56,521 bases of DNA from Pseudomonadota bacterium. GTDB lineage: Bacteria; Desulfobacterota; Desulfovibrionia; Desulfovibrionales; Desulfovibrionaceae. Location: assembly GCA_018816865.1 (NCBI GenBank), contig JAHIUW010000003.1, forward strand, positions 1 to 56,521. Reading direction: 5' to 3'. Within the stretch, counting starts at the first letter, position 1. Each line of letters starts with the position of its first letter. Below are positions 1 through 8,833 of this stretch, piece by piece. A model generated the notes under the pieces. The model made no database searches, was not told the DNA's origin, and was given only the letters and a program-made list of their open reading frames with translations. Both the position numbers and the translations under genes were made by a program.

Positions 1-133
1 GAATGGCAGGACTCCGAATCAGGTCTTTCTGGACGGTCTGCCCAAGGATGAAAAGACCAAGGAAAAGGCAGCCAAAAACGCTGCCTAAAAATCACCCCGC
101 CAAGGGCGGCAAGTGTCAGGTAAATACTATCTC
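1..133 (+). mobile_element. Right end of an IS element (IS481/IS3-like)
   Basis: The segment holds the last codons of a transposase, a short GC hairpin (CCGCC-AA-GGGCGG) and a putative terminal inverted repeat at 114-133 (TGTCAGGTAAATACTATCTC). Read inward from the element end, this repeat matches 16 of 20 bases of the repeat at 56392-56411 at the other edge of the window. The exact outer boundary cannot be fixed because the other end of this copy is outside the window. Confidence 0.7.
2..88 (+). CDS. Transposase, C-terminal fragment (cut by window edge)
   Basis: An open frame enters from the left edge and ends at TAA 86-88. The visible residues include GRTPNQVFLDGLPK followed by a lysine/alanine-rich tail. 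A GRTP-x(5-6)-DGLP ending is typical of integrase-core (DDE) transposases of the IS481/IS3 group, where it follows the catalytic domain. Only about 28 residues are visible, so the family is inferred. The stop lies 25 bases before the putative terminal repeat, as expected for such an element. Confidence 0.6.
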   Translation, partial: NGRTPNQVFLDGLPKDEKTKEKAAKNAA

Positions 134-327
134 TGTACACGTGGGGGATTCCGAATTTGCGTGTTTTGTGTAACTGCTCACAGTGTGCTTTGATCAATGT
201 ATGATATTTTGCTCGGTTAAGAGTTTCTAAGCCTCGTTCTCTGTTTTCGACAGTGGACGTTTTTGCTCGTGCGAAGTGCACTTTTCTTTATTTGTGTATT
301 TCTGAGATACCAACCAAGACATACAAC

Positions 328-1776
328 ATGCTCTTCAACTCATATATTTTCATCTTCATTTTTCTGCCCGTTACCCTTGCCCTTTATTTATTGCTCGGGG
401 GCAATCGGCAGGTGCAAATAGCTAAAGCCTGGCTTGTTGTTGCCTCGTTATTTTTTTATGGCTGGTGGAATCCGTCCTATCTTGGTCTGATCCTTGGCTC
501 ACTGTTGTTCAACTTCACTGTTGGATCGCTTCTATCGCGAGGCGAAGACATCGGTGGACTTTCTTGTAAAGCATTCATGCTTACCGCAGTTGCTGCAAAT
601 ATTGGGTTGCTTGGATACTTCAAGTATATGGATTTTTTTATAGAAAACAGCAATCGTCTGCTGGGAACGTCCATTCCGTTGCAGCACATTGTGCTGCCCC
701 TTGCCTTGAGCTTTTTTACATTCCAACAGATTGCCTATATTGTAGATAGCCATCGTGGATTAACCCGGGAATATGACTTTTTGAACTATGCCTTGTTTGT
801 CACTTTTTTTCCGCAGCTCATCGCCGGACCAATCGTTCATCATTCGGAAATGATGCCGCAGTTTTCCAAAGTGCGAAACATGGTGGTGAGCCAAAGGAAT
901 ATAGCTACTGGCTTGTTTTTATTTGCCATTGGCCTGTTCAAGAAGACCGTCCTCGCTGACACGTTTGGCGTGTGGAGCACCCATGGATTCGATGAATTGC
1001 AGGTGCTTACTTTTTTTCGTGCCTGGGGTACATCGATTAGCTACACCATGCAGCTTTATTTTGATTTCAGTGGCTACGTTGATATGGCTACCGGCGCGGC
1101 ACTGTTGTTCAATATCCGTTTGCCAATGAATTTCAACAGCCCCTACCGCGCATTGGACATACAGGACTTTTGGAGGCGGTGGCACATCACTCTTTCACGT
1201 TTTTTGCGTGACTACATCTATATTCCTTTGGGTGGCAGTCGAAAAGGATCGGCGCGCGTGATGGTAAATATTATGGTCACGTTTCTCATTGGCGGGTTGT
1301 GGCACGGTGCGGACTGGACATTCGTTTTATGGGGTGGGCTTCATGGTGCGGCGCTCATCATACATCGATTGTGGAAGAAAACGGGGCAGACGCTACCACG
1401 TTGGGCGGGGTGGTTCATTACCTTCAACTTCGTCAATGTGGCATGGGTTTTCTTCCGGGCAACCTCGTGGGATGATGCCCTTAAGGTGCTTTCCGGCATG
1501 TGCGGATTGAACGGGGTGGCAGTTTATCGTTCTTTGTATCGGGCCGCGAGGTCTTTGCCCTGTGTCATTAATTCTGGAGAATCAATGGTCGTGCCGGGTC
1601 AATTCTGGGTGGCAGCCATCGGGGCCATCATCCTTATTGCCTGGCGCGATAGCCTTGAACTACGTGACAGCTTTCGACCTAACCGGCGCTATGCAGCCCT
1701 GACCTGTGTTTGTGCCGTCTCTGCTCTGCTCACTATGCAGACTGCCGTTAGCGAATTTTTGTACTTCAACTTCTAG
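328..1776 (+). CDS. MBOAT-family membrane O-acyltransferase (AlgI-like)
   Basis: Polytopic inner-membrane protein of 482 residues in the family that moves acyl groups onto secreted polysaccharides or other exported substrates. The start MLFNSYIFIFIFLPV at 328 matches the usual N-terminus of the family; an in-frame upstream GTG at 253 would add 25 residues of non-membrane sequence and is less likely. The conserved block FWRRWHITLSRFLRDYIYIP is near residue 281, and the predicted catalytic His of GGLWHGADW is near residue 325. A partner protein follows 9 bases after the stop, so the two form an operon. No strong Shine-Dalgarno is visible. The acceptor is unknown. The IS end 200 bases upstream may have replaced the original promoter region. 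Confidence 0.9.
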   Translation: MLFNSYIFIFIFLPVTLALYLLLGGNRQVQIAKAWLVVASLFFYGWWNPSYLGLILGSLLFNFTVGSLLSRGEDIGGLSCKAFMLTAVAANIGLLGYFKYMDFFIENSNRLLGTSIPLQHIVLPLALSFFTFQQIAYIVDSHRGLTREYDFLNYALFVTFFPQLIAGPIVHHSEMMPQFSKVRNMVVSQRNIATGLFLFAIGLFKKTVLADTFGVWSTHGFDELQVLTFFRAWGTSISYTMQLYFDFSGYVDMATGAALLFNIRLPMNFNSPYRALDIQDFWRRWHITLSRFLRDYIYIPLGGSRKGSARVMVNIMVTFLIGGLWHGADWTFVLWGGLHGAALIIHRLWKKTGQTLPRWAGWFITFNFVNVAWVFFRATSWDDALKVLSGMCGLNGVAVYRSLYRAARSLPCVINSGESMVVPGQFWVAAIGAIILIAWRDSLELRDSFRPNRRYAALTCVCAVSALLTMQTAVSEFLYFNF

Positions 1777-1785
1777 GGTGTCACT

Positions 1786-3003
1786 ATGTGGAGCCGGTAT
1801 ATCCATAACGTATTTGTCGGCATCGCTGCACTGTTTCTGCTGATGGCTGCCGTGAATGTCGTTGTTGACCCACTGTGGACTTTTGGTACTCCGTTCGTTG
1901 CGGGGGTAAACGCTAATAAACCAATTTTTTCGCGTTTTGTGCGTTTGGGCAAGGCTTATATTGTGAGTCGGTTGAAGCCGCAGGTCGTGACGTTAGGCAG
2001 TTCGCGAGTCGAATTGAGTATTGGCCCGGGACATTTCCCTAATGCAGGGCTGGACTGGTATAATCTGGCTCTCAGCGGGGCTTCTTTGTATGAAATGCGA
2101 CGCTATCTGGACCATGCCATTGCCCAGGGGCGGTTGCAGGAAGCCTTGGTGGGGCTAGATTTTTACATGTTTAATACAAATCTCCAGCCCAAACCTGGGT
2201 TTGACGAGTCCATTCTTGCCCCCAACGCAAGGGCGTGGGACCGGGTCGCCTTGGCCTTTTCGTCTTCATTGTTCAAGATTAGCGTGGAGTCCATTGGGAA
2301 GCAGTGGCGGCGTTCGTTTTATGATCCCGTGAGCGGACATGACTTCGGTAAGGAAGACAGTCTTGTCGGCTCCGGTGGGCAAAATGCGGCTTTTATGCGT
2401 GTCCTTTCTCGCATTATCCAGAGATTGACAAAGGAGTCTGGTAGCGACCCCATTCAAAAAACAGCAACATGGGATCAATATGAGGCTATGCTCGAAGCAG
2501 CTCACGCAAAAGGTGTGCGACTGAAACTGTTTTTGTCTCCTGTTCATGCTTGGTTCATGCAGCCATACACGGAGAGTGGACAATGGGATAAGATTGAGGA
2601 TTGGAAACGAGGATTGGTCAGGTTGAACGAGGCCGTGGCCCAACGTATGGGGTGTGCACCTTTTCCTCTCTGGGATTTTAGCGGTTACAACTCGTTTACG
2701 ACTGAGAGTGTTCCAGGGCCTGGCGATGTGACTTCTCGTATGCATTGGTATTATGAGGCCTCCCATTGCCGCAGCAGTCTTGGTGATTTGATGCAAGACC
2801 GGATGTACGGCGTGAACAACCCGCTGCTTACGGACGATTTTGGCCTTCGCCTGACCTCGGAAAACATCGAAGCGAATTTGACGCGTACCCGCGCGGACCA
2901 AATGGACTGGGAACAGTTGAATCTCCAACCTTTGGGTGAGATACGCCAACTGATAATCGAGCTAAAGACAAAAGAGGCCTTTTCCCAGGAAGCCCCAGAT
3001 TGA
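1786..3003 (+). CDS. MBOAT partner protein, SGNH-like/AlgX-AlgJ-like
   Basis: A 405-residue protein with one N-terminal membrane segment (about residues 8-28), probably anchored in the inner membrane facing the periplasm. VTLGSSRVE near residue 70 resembles the nucleophile block of SGNH/GDSL hydrolase-like folds, and later SPVHAWF may hold the His of such a site. Proteins of this kind often sit next to AlgI-like acyltransferases and act on the acyl group or polymer in the periplasm. Tight spacing to the MBOAT gene supports joint function. The specific name is not recognised; the fold assignment rests on one motif and on context. Confidence 0.7.
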   Translation: MWSRYIHNVFVGIAALFLLMAAVNVVVDPLWTFGTPFVAGVNANKPIFSRFVRLGKAYIVSRLKPQVVTLGSSRVELSIGPGHFPNAGLDWYNLALSGASLYEMRRYLDHAIAQGRLQEALVGLDFYMFNTNLQPKPGFDESILAPNARAWDRVALAFSSSLFKISVESIGKQWRRSFYDPVSGHDFGKEDSLVGSGGQNAAFMRVLSRIIQRLTKESGSDPIQKTATWDQYEAMLEAAHAKGVRLKLFLSPVHAWFMQPYTESGQWDKIEDWKRGLVRLNEAVAQRMGCAPFPLWDFSGYNSFTTESVPGPGDVTSRMHWYYEASHCRSSLGDLMQDRMYGVNNPLLTDDFGLRLTSENIEANLTRTRADQMDWEQLNLQPLGEIRQLIIELKTKEAFSQEAPD

Positions 3004-3257
3004 TTTTGGAGTATTTTTTTGTGGGTTGGACAGCCATGCGCATGATTCGTGAAGCTCCCTCGGGTTTCCTCTGTCCTGACTTCATTAATTAAAGGGCAAG
3101 GGCATTTTTCAATGACCAATCCTGAAAGAGCAATTGCGACCGGCCTGTTGTGAGCTGGCCTGAAGTCGATTAGGCCGCTGGCCCTTGACTTCCTGCGTGA
3201 ATGGGGTAGCCGAAGAGCCGCACGGTTTTTCGGGTACCCTTTTAACAAAACGATACT

Positions 3258-5225
3258 ATGTCCCGCATATCCATTCAGTCAGTTTCCAAGTCCTTTGGTG
3301 GACGCGATTTGTTCGAGTCCTTCTCCCTGGAGATCACCGGCGGCATGCGCTTGGCCGTGGTCGGTCCCAACGGTTGCGGCAAGTCTACTTTGCTGCGCAT
3401 CCTGGCCGGGGAGGAAACTCCGGATTTCGGGCAGGTCCTGATTCCCAAGGACACGCTCCTCGGATTCTCCAAGCAGGAGCTGAACGAGACCGACCTGGCG
3501 ACCCCGGCCTTGCCCTGGGTCATGGCCGCGTTGCCCTCCTGGGGCGATTTCTGGGAGAAGTGGGATCGGGCCACCGAGGCCCATGATCAGGCCGCCCTGG
3601 CGCTGTTGACCCAGGAGCAGGCGCATCTGGAACACCTCTTCGGCTACAACCCGGAGCACAAGGCCAAGGCCGTGCTCACGGGGCTGGGCTTCGAGGAGCA
3701 GCAATTGAACCAGCCCCTGCGAGAGTTGTCCGGCGGCTGGCGCGAGCGCGCCAAGCTGTCGCGCATCCTGGTCGAGGGGGCGGGGGCGCTGATGCTGGAC
3801 GAACCCACCAACCACCTGGACCTGGAAGCCGTGGAATGGCTGGAGGACTACCTCATCAATTTTGAGGGCCCACTGATCTTCGTGGCCCATGACCGGGTGC
3901 TGCTGGACCGAGTGGCGACCCATGTGCTGTTCCTGGGCGGGATCAAGCCCACGGTGCGCAAGGGGACCTTCACCCAGTTCCTGGCCTGGCAGGTCGAGAC
4001 CGAGGACCAGCGCCGCCGCGAGGAACAGCGGGTCCAGGACGACATCGCCAAGAAGGCCGATTATGTGCGCCGCTTCCAGGCCAAATCATCCAAGGCGCGT
4101 CAGGCCAACAGCATGAAGAAGCAGGTGGCCAAGCTGGAGAAGGAGCTGGTGGGCCTGAAGCCCGAGGCCAAGGCCAGGGAACTGGCCTTCAAGTGGCCCG
4201 AGCCTGCCCGCGGCAACAAGACCGTGCTCTCATGCGTGGGCGTGCAGTATGCCTATCCGGACAGTAAGCCCCTGTGGGAGCCGCTGGATTTCAATCTCTA
4301 TGCCGGGCAAAAGGTTGCTTTGGCTGGCCCCAACGGCTGCGGCAAAACCACCCTGCTCAAGGCCCTGATGGGTGAGCTGCACTCCACCGTCGGTGTTGTG
4401 GACCTGGGCAACAAGATCACCGTGGGCTATTTCAGTCAGCATCAGGCCGATCTGCTGGATTTGGACAAGCCAGCGCTGGCCGAGATCCGCCGCCTGTCCG
4501 ATCCACGCACCACCGAGGAGGAACTGCGCAGCGTGCTGGGGCTGTTCATGTTGGGCGAGAGCTATTGGGATCGCAAGGTGCGCGCTCTGTCCGGCGGCGA
4601 GAAGAACCGCCTGGTGCTGGCCTCGCTGTTTCTGAAGCGCGCCAACTTCCTGGTGCTGGACGAGCCCACCAACCACCTGGACCTGGAAAGCCGCGATGCG
4701 TTGATCCGCGCCCTGCGCGATTACACTGGCACCATCCTGATGGTGGCCCATGACCGTTACCTGATGACCAACGTCGCCAAGGAAGTCTGGTGGCTGAAAT
4801 TTGATGGCATCGAGGTCTTCGCCGAGGGTTTCCTGGGCTACGATCGCGCCCGCAGGGCGTTCCTGGACGGGTCCGCCTGTGGCCCCAAGGTGGAGGTCGG
4901 GGGCAGGGTCTCCCGCGTCGAATCCAAGGAAATGAAGCGCCTGCAGGCCGAGACCCGCAATGCACTGTACAAGAAGATCAAGCCGTTGCAGGCCGAGTAC
5001 GAGAAGCTGGAAGCACGGCTGGAGGTCATGCTGGGTGAGCAGTCCGGAGTGGAACAGAGCCTGGCCGACCCCGATGTCTACGCCAATGTGCCCAAGTCAA
5101 CGGAGCTTATGAAGCGATTTTCGGAGCTGAATGTCCAGGTCGAGAAGCAGATGGAACGCATGGCCTCACTGGAAGAGGAGCTTGCCGCCCTGGAGGCCGA
5201 GCGCGACGCCTTGGGGGGCTGTTAG
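3258..5225 (+). CDS. ABC-F family ATPase (Uup/YheS type)
   Basis: Cytoplasmic 655-residue protein with two ABC ATPase cassettes and no membrane segments, so an ABC-F factor acting on ribosomes rather than a transporter. Cassette 1: Walker A GPNGCGKST near residue 36, signature LSGGWRER near 157, Walker B LMLDEPTNHLDL near 178. Cassette 2: GPNGCGKTT near 356, LSGGEKNR near 443, LVLDEPTNHLDL shortly after. A charged linker lies between them, and a C-terminal coiled coil (about 555-655) resembles Uup and YheS. ATG at 3258 precedes the first conserved strand directly, with no clear Shine-Dalgarno. The 3' end overlaps the convergent downstream gene by 4 bases. Confidence 0.93.
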   Translation: MSRISIQSVSKSFGGRDLFESFSLEITGGMRLAVVGPNGCGKSTLLRILAGEETPDFGQVLIPKDTLLGFSKQELNETDLATPALPWVMAALPSWGDFWEKWDRATEAHDQAALALLTQEQAHLEHLFGYNPEHKAKAVLTGLGFEEQQLNQPLRELSGGWRERAKLSRILVEGAGALMLDEPTNHLDLEAVEWLEDYLINFEGPLIFVAHDRVLLDRVATHVLFLGGIKPTVRKGTFTQFLAWQVETEDQRRREEQRVQDDIAKKADYVRRFQAKSSKARQANSMKKQVAKLEKELVGLKPEAKARELAFKWPEPARGNKTVLSCVGVQYAYPDSKPLWEPLDFNLYAGQKVALAGPNGCGKTTLLKALMGELHSTVGVVDLGNKITVGYFSQHQADLLDLDKPALAEIRRLSDPRTTEEELRSVLGLFMLGESYWDRKVRALSGGEKNRLVLASLFLKRANFLVLDEPTNHLDLESRDALIRALRDYTGTILMVAHDRYLMTNVAKEVWWLKFDGIEVFAEGFLGYDRARRAFLDGSACGPKVEVGGRVSRVESKEMKRLQAETRNALYKKIKPLQAEYEKLEARLEVMLGEQSGVEQSLADPDVYANVPKSTELMKRFSELNVQVEKQMERMASLEEELAALEAERDALGGC

Positions 5226-6004
5226 CGGTAACGGTCCAGGATGGTTTTCATGCGACCATCACAGCGCATGCGTTCGATCTCCCGGTCCAGGTCCTGAATG
5301 AAGGTTCCCCAGGTCCGGTGCATGCTGAACGCGTAGCGGTAGGCTGCGGTGTCCAGCGGGGTGAGGGAAAAAGAGACCTGGGAAGGCGATCGGCTCGGGT
5401 CCTCACGGATCAGCCACTGGGCCACGAGTTGGTTGACCACCGCTGTATCCAGCCGCCCGCTGAGGAGCATCTTCAGCTGGGTCCGGGCGTTGTTGGCATC
5501 CATGCGGGTGCATGTCCCGGACAGGAACAGCTTTTCCAGGCGAGGGTAGCGGAATCCGAGGACCGTGCCCACGGTCTTGCCTGCAAGGTCTTTTGGGCTG
5601 TTGAAGGCGAAATCCTCGCCCGCTCGGAATATCAGGACATCGGTGGAGTAGATGATCGGGGCCGACCACAGGAAGAGCGAGGGAGAGGGCACCCATTCCT
5701 TGGCCTTGGCGTAGACGTCGATCTGGCCTTGTTCCAGGTCAAGCATGGCGCGTTTTTCGGGCAGCCAGGTGATATTGACATGGAAGTCCAGGGCCGTTGA
5801 CGCCTCGATGAATATGTCGACCATGATGCCGAGATGCCGAGGGTCGTCCTGGGAGAAGAGATAGGGCGGCCAGCCCTTGTCCAGGCTGCCCATGACAATG
5901 GGGTCCGCTGGATGCGAGGGGCTTTGGGCCTGGGCTTGGCTGCCCAGCAGGAATGTGCAGACCAGAAGCGCCTGCAGGACCTGGGTGATGCGGGCTGGGA
6001 GCAT
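5222..6004 (-). CDS. Periplasmic amino-acid-type solute-binding protein (SBP_bac_3)
   Basis: A 260-residue secreted protein with a Sec signal peptide ending near AQA at residues 25-27. The mature part has the two-lobe layout of the family 3 binding proteins: an N-terminal block PYLFSQDDPRHLGIMVDI, a middle block DLAGKTVGTVLGFRYP, and a final YRYAFSM segment with a charged C-terminal helix. No permease or ATPase genes are adjacent, so this is an orphan binding protein, possibly a sensor input or a component of an unlinked transporter. It is convergent with the ABC-F gene and overlaps it by 4 bases. The ligand cannot be told from sequence. Confidence 0.85.
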   Translation of the reverse strand: MLPARITQVLQALLVCTFLLGSQAQAQSPSHPADPIVMGSLDKGWPPYLFSQDDPRHLGIMVDIFIEASTALDFHVNITWLPEKRAMLDLEQGQIDVYAKAKEWVPSPSLFLWSAPIIYSTDVLIFRAGEDFAFNSPKDLAGKTVGTVLGFRYPRLEKLFLSGTCTRMDANNARTQLKMLLSGRLDTAVVNQLVAQWLIREDPSRSPSQVSFSLTPLDTAAYRYAFSMHRTWGTFIQDLDREIERMRCDGRMKTILDRYR

Positions 6005-6197
6005 GGTTCGTGTTGCCGCCGTTATGGTTGCGAGTGCAGTGGTTTGTTCTGAAACAGACGGGGCAGGGTGTCAACCTTGCCCTTGCGAATTTTGGATTCT
6101 CGGCAGGGACCACGCCGGGCTTGATTTCAAAGGGCTTCGGGAATAATGGTTTTGCTCGTTGTCCGAGACAGGAACCTGAATCGTGTGCGGGGGGCTA

Positions 6198-6626
6198 GTG
6201 CAACTACGGGACCGGGAATCGCCAGAGATTGATGTCGTGGCCGCCATCATCTGGCGGGGCCGGAAGTTTCTGGCGGTCCGCCGTCCCGAAGGCAAGCCCC
6301 AGGCTGGGTTCTGGGAATTCCCCGGAGGCAAGGTGGAGCCCGGCGAGTCCCGGGAAGATGCCCTGGCGCGTGAACTGCACGAAGAACTGGGCCTGACCCC
6401 CACGACCTGGGCCTATTGGCGCGAGAAGCGCCACGTTTATGACCACATCCGGGTGCGGCTGTTTTTTTATCATGTCTATCAGTTCGCAGGTCGCGCCACG
6501 GCCCGCGAAGGGCATGGACTGGCCTGGCTCGACGTCCGACAGGCGGGAGAGTTCCCGTTTTTGGAGGCGGATACAGAAATCGTTGCGGCCCTGGCCCATG
6601 GGCCAAGGCCTGAAGGAGTTGAGTAG
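6198..6626 (+). CDS. NUDIX hydrolase, MutT-like
   Basis: About 142 residues with a complete NUDIX box near residues 43-66, from GGKVEPGESRE through RELHEELGL. This fits G-x5-E-x7-RE-U-x-EE-x-G-U, the metal- and pyrophosphate-binding site. MutT-type enzymes hydrolyse oxidised dNTPs such as 8-oxo-dGTP, and the sequence IIWRGRKFLAVRRPEGK fits that branch. The start is uncertain: GTG at 6198 has a G-rich stretch just upstream, while GTG at 6183 and 6237 are also in frame. The stop overlaps the metF start by one base, so the two are translated together. Confidence 0.88.
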   Translation: MQLRDRESPEIDVVAAIIWRGRKFLAVRRPEGKPQAGFWEFPGGKVEPGESREDALARELHEELGLTPTTWAYWREKRHVYDHIRVRLFFYHVYQFAGRATAREGHGLAWLDVRQAGEFPFLEADTEIVAALAHGPRPEGVE

Positions 6627-7513
6627 TGCGCATCCGTGACCTGATGCAACAGGGCGGGAAGTTCATTTCCCTGGAGTTTTTCCCGCCCAAGGACCCCACG
6701 GACTGGCCGGGGTTCTTCGAGATCGTGGCTACCTTGCAGGCCGTTGATCCGCTGTTTGCCTCCGTGACCTACGGGGCGGGCGGCGGCACCCAGGACAACA
6801 CCCTGGAGATCGTGCGCAGATTGAAGAGCGAGCAGGGGTTGACCCCCATGGCGCATCTGACCTGCGTGGGTGCGTCTGCGCACAAGCTGCATGGCTTTCT
6901 GGGGGCGTTGGAAGAGGCCGGTGTGGACAACGTGTTGGCCCTGCGCGGCGACCCGCCCCAGGGACAGCAGTGCTGGGAACCGGACTCCGAGGAGTTCCGC
7001 CACGCCTCGGATCTGGTGGAATTCATCGGCAGGCATTACCCCGACATGGGGGTGGGCGTGGCCGGATACCCCGAGGGCCATCCCGAGTGCTCGACCTTTC
7101 GCGAGGACTTCGAGTTTCTGAAGTTCAAGCTGGATGCGGGTGCCGATTTCGCCATCACCCAGTTGTTCTTCGACAATCGGTTCTACTGGAATTTTCTGGA
7201 GCGGCTGTCCGGCATGGGGGTGGACAAACCCATCATTCCCGGGGTGCTGCCCATCATGAGCCTGCAGTCGGCCAAGCGCATCCTGTCGTTCTGCGGGGCG
7301 AACATTCCCGGCAAGCTGCTGTTGGATCTGGAGGCAGCCGATGCCGCGGGCGGGGCCAAGGCCGCCTATAAGGTCGGCATGGATTGGGCCAAGAGGCAGG
7401 TGCGCGGGCTGCTGGAAGGGGGTGCGCCCGGGGTGCATCTGTATACCCTGAACAGGGCCGAGGCCTGTCTTGAATTGGTGGAATCGCTGGACCCGGCACT
7501 GCTGGGCCGTTGA
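6626..7513 (+). CDS. metF: Methylenetetrahydrofolate reductase
   Basis: Cytoplasmic flavoprotein of 295 residues, the normal length for bacterial MetF, which reduces 5,10-methylene-THF to 5-methyl-THF for methionine synthesis and C1 metabolism. Recognisable blocks are the N-terminal FISLEFFPPKD, VTYGAGGGTQDNTLE, HLTCVGAS, NVLALRGDPP, FAITQLFFDN and IIPGVLPI, which follow the TIM-barrel order of the family. Translation starts at GTG 6626, overlapping the NUDIX stop. In anaerobes of this type MetF can also serve the methyl branch of the Wood-Ljungdahl pathway, but no other genes of that pathway are here. Confidence 0.95.
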   Translation: MRIRDLMQQGGKFISLEFFPPKDPTDWPGFFEIVATLQAVDPLFASVTYGAGGGTQDNTLEIVRRLKSEQGLTPMAHLTCVGASAHKLHGFLGALEEAGVDNVLALRGDPPQGQQCWEPDSEEFRHASDLVEFIGRHYPDMGVGVAGYPEGHPECSTFREDFEFLKFKLDAGADFAITQLFFDNRFYWNFLERLSGMGVDKPIIPGVLPIMSLQSAKRILSFCGANIPGKLLLDLEAADAAGGAKAAYKVGMDWAKRQVRGLLEGGAPGVHLYTLNRAEACLELVESLDPALLGR

Positions 7514-7618
7514 CGGACAAAGAGATTTTGATCAGCCGCTCGTGCGCATCACGGCGGTGATGGATTTGAACGAGTTTGCCGCACCAGACGTGGTGCTGAA
7601 TCAAAGGAGAGCAAGATC

Positions 7619-8653
7619 ATGGCCAATAAGGAATATGTTGTCGCTGTGTGCGGTGCCACCGGTGCGGTGGGCCGGACGATGTTGGAAGTGCTTGAGCAAC
7701 GCGATTTTCCAGCCAGCAAGGTGATCGCCCTGGCCTCCGAGCGCAGCGCCGGGACTAAGGTGCCCTTCAAGGGTGGTGAACTCACCGTGGAAGTGCTGAA
7801 CGAGTATTCCTTCGAGGGCGTGGACCTGGCCCTGTTCTCCGCGGGCGGCGACATCTCCAAGGCCTTTGCCCCCATCGCCGCCAGGGCTGGCTGCGTGGTG
7901 GTGGACAACTCCAGCGCTTGGCGCATGGATCCCGAGTGCCCCCTGGTGGTTCCCGAGGTCAACGCCCATGACCTGAAGTGGCACAAGGGCATCATCGCCA
8001 ATCCCAACTGTTCCACCATCCAGATGGTTGTGGCCTTGAAGCCCATCCACGATGCGGCCAAGATCAAGCGTGTTGTGGTCTCCACCTACCAAGCCGTGTC
8101 CGGCAGCGGCCAGAAGGCCATCGACGAATTGGCCGGACAGGTGACCTTGATGTTCAATGGTCAGGTGGAAGACATCGAGCCCACTGTCTACCCCTATCGC
8201 ATTGCGTTCAACTGTCTGCCACAGATCGATATCTTCATGGACAACGACTACACCCGTGAAGAGATGAAGATGGTCCACGAGACGACCAAAATCATGGGTG
8301 ATGAATCCATCAAGGTTACGGCCACGGCTGTTCGCGTACCCGTGTTCTACGGTCACAGCGAGTCTGTGAACATTGAGACCGAGTTGAAGCTCAGCGCCAA
8401 GGACTGCCGTGCGTTGTTGGTGCTGGCCCCTGGCGTCAAGGTCCTGGATAATCCGGCGGAGGGGATCTACCCCATGCCCATCGAGGCCCAGGGTCAGGAC
8501 GCCACCTACGTGGGACGTATCCGCGAGGACGAGAGCATCGCCAATGGCCTGAATCTCTGGGTCGTGTCCGACAACATCCGCAAGGGTGCTGCGACCAACA
8601 CCGTGCAGATTGCTGAGAAGTTGATTGAGATGGATTTGGTGCGCGTTCCGTAA
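7619..8653 (+). CDS. asd: Aspartate-semialdehyde dehydrogenase
   Basis: 344-residue enzyme that reduces aspartyl-phosphate to aspartate semialdehyde with NADPH, the branch point to lysine/diaminopimelate, threonine and methionine. The dinucleotide motif CGATGAVGRTMLEVL is at the N-terminus, and the catalytic Cys lies in NPNCSTIQM near residue 131. The substrate-binding block YQAVSGSGQKAI and the VRVPVFYGHSE block are present. ATG 7619 is preceded by AAAGGAGA. It is alone in its transcription unit; the stop codon overlaps the palindromic element that follows. Confidence 0.96.
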   Translation: MANKEYVVAVCGATGAVGRTMLEVLEQRDFPASKVIALASERSAGTKVPFKGGELTVEVLNEYSFEGVDLALFSAGGDISKAFAPIAARAGCVVVDNSSAWRMDPECPLVVPEVNAHDLKWHKGIIANPNCSTIQMVVALKPIHDAAKIKRVVVSTYQAVSGSGQKAIDELAGQVTLMFNGQVEDIEPTVYPYRIAFNCLPQIDIFMDNDYTREEMKMVHETTKIMGDESIKVTATAVRVPVFYGHSESVNIETELKLSAKDCRALLVLAPGVKVLDNPAEGIYPMPIEAQGQDATYVGRIREDESIANGLNLWVVSDNIRKGAATNTVQIAEKLIEMDLVRVP

Positions 8654-8777
8654 AGGCTGTTGAAAAATAGCCATTTGCTTCGTTATTGCGGACAATTCAA
8701 AATCTCGCGTATGCTGAATACGCAGCGATTTTGAATTGTCCTTATGCCTTGCACCTGACCATTTTTGAACAGCCTTT
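8652..8777. repeat. Long imperfect palindromic intergenic element (MITE/REP-like)
   Basis: About 126 bases between asd and the aminotransferase gene fold back on themselves. The outer arms are AAAGGCTGTTGAAAAAT and ATTTTTGAACAGCCTTT; the inner arms are GGACAATTCAAAATC and GATTTTGAATTGTCC, with GCGTAT/ATACGC near the tip. The element begins inside the asd stop codon. It has no coding capacity and could serve as a terminator, but its size and structure suit a mobile intergenic repeat. No second copy is present in this window. Confidence 0.75.
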
Positions 8778-8833
8778 ATAGGACTGTTCTGAAATACTTT
8801 TGCTTCGAATTTGAAACCGGCCAAGGAGAGAGA

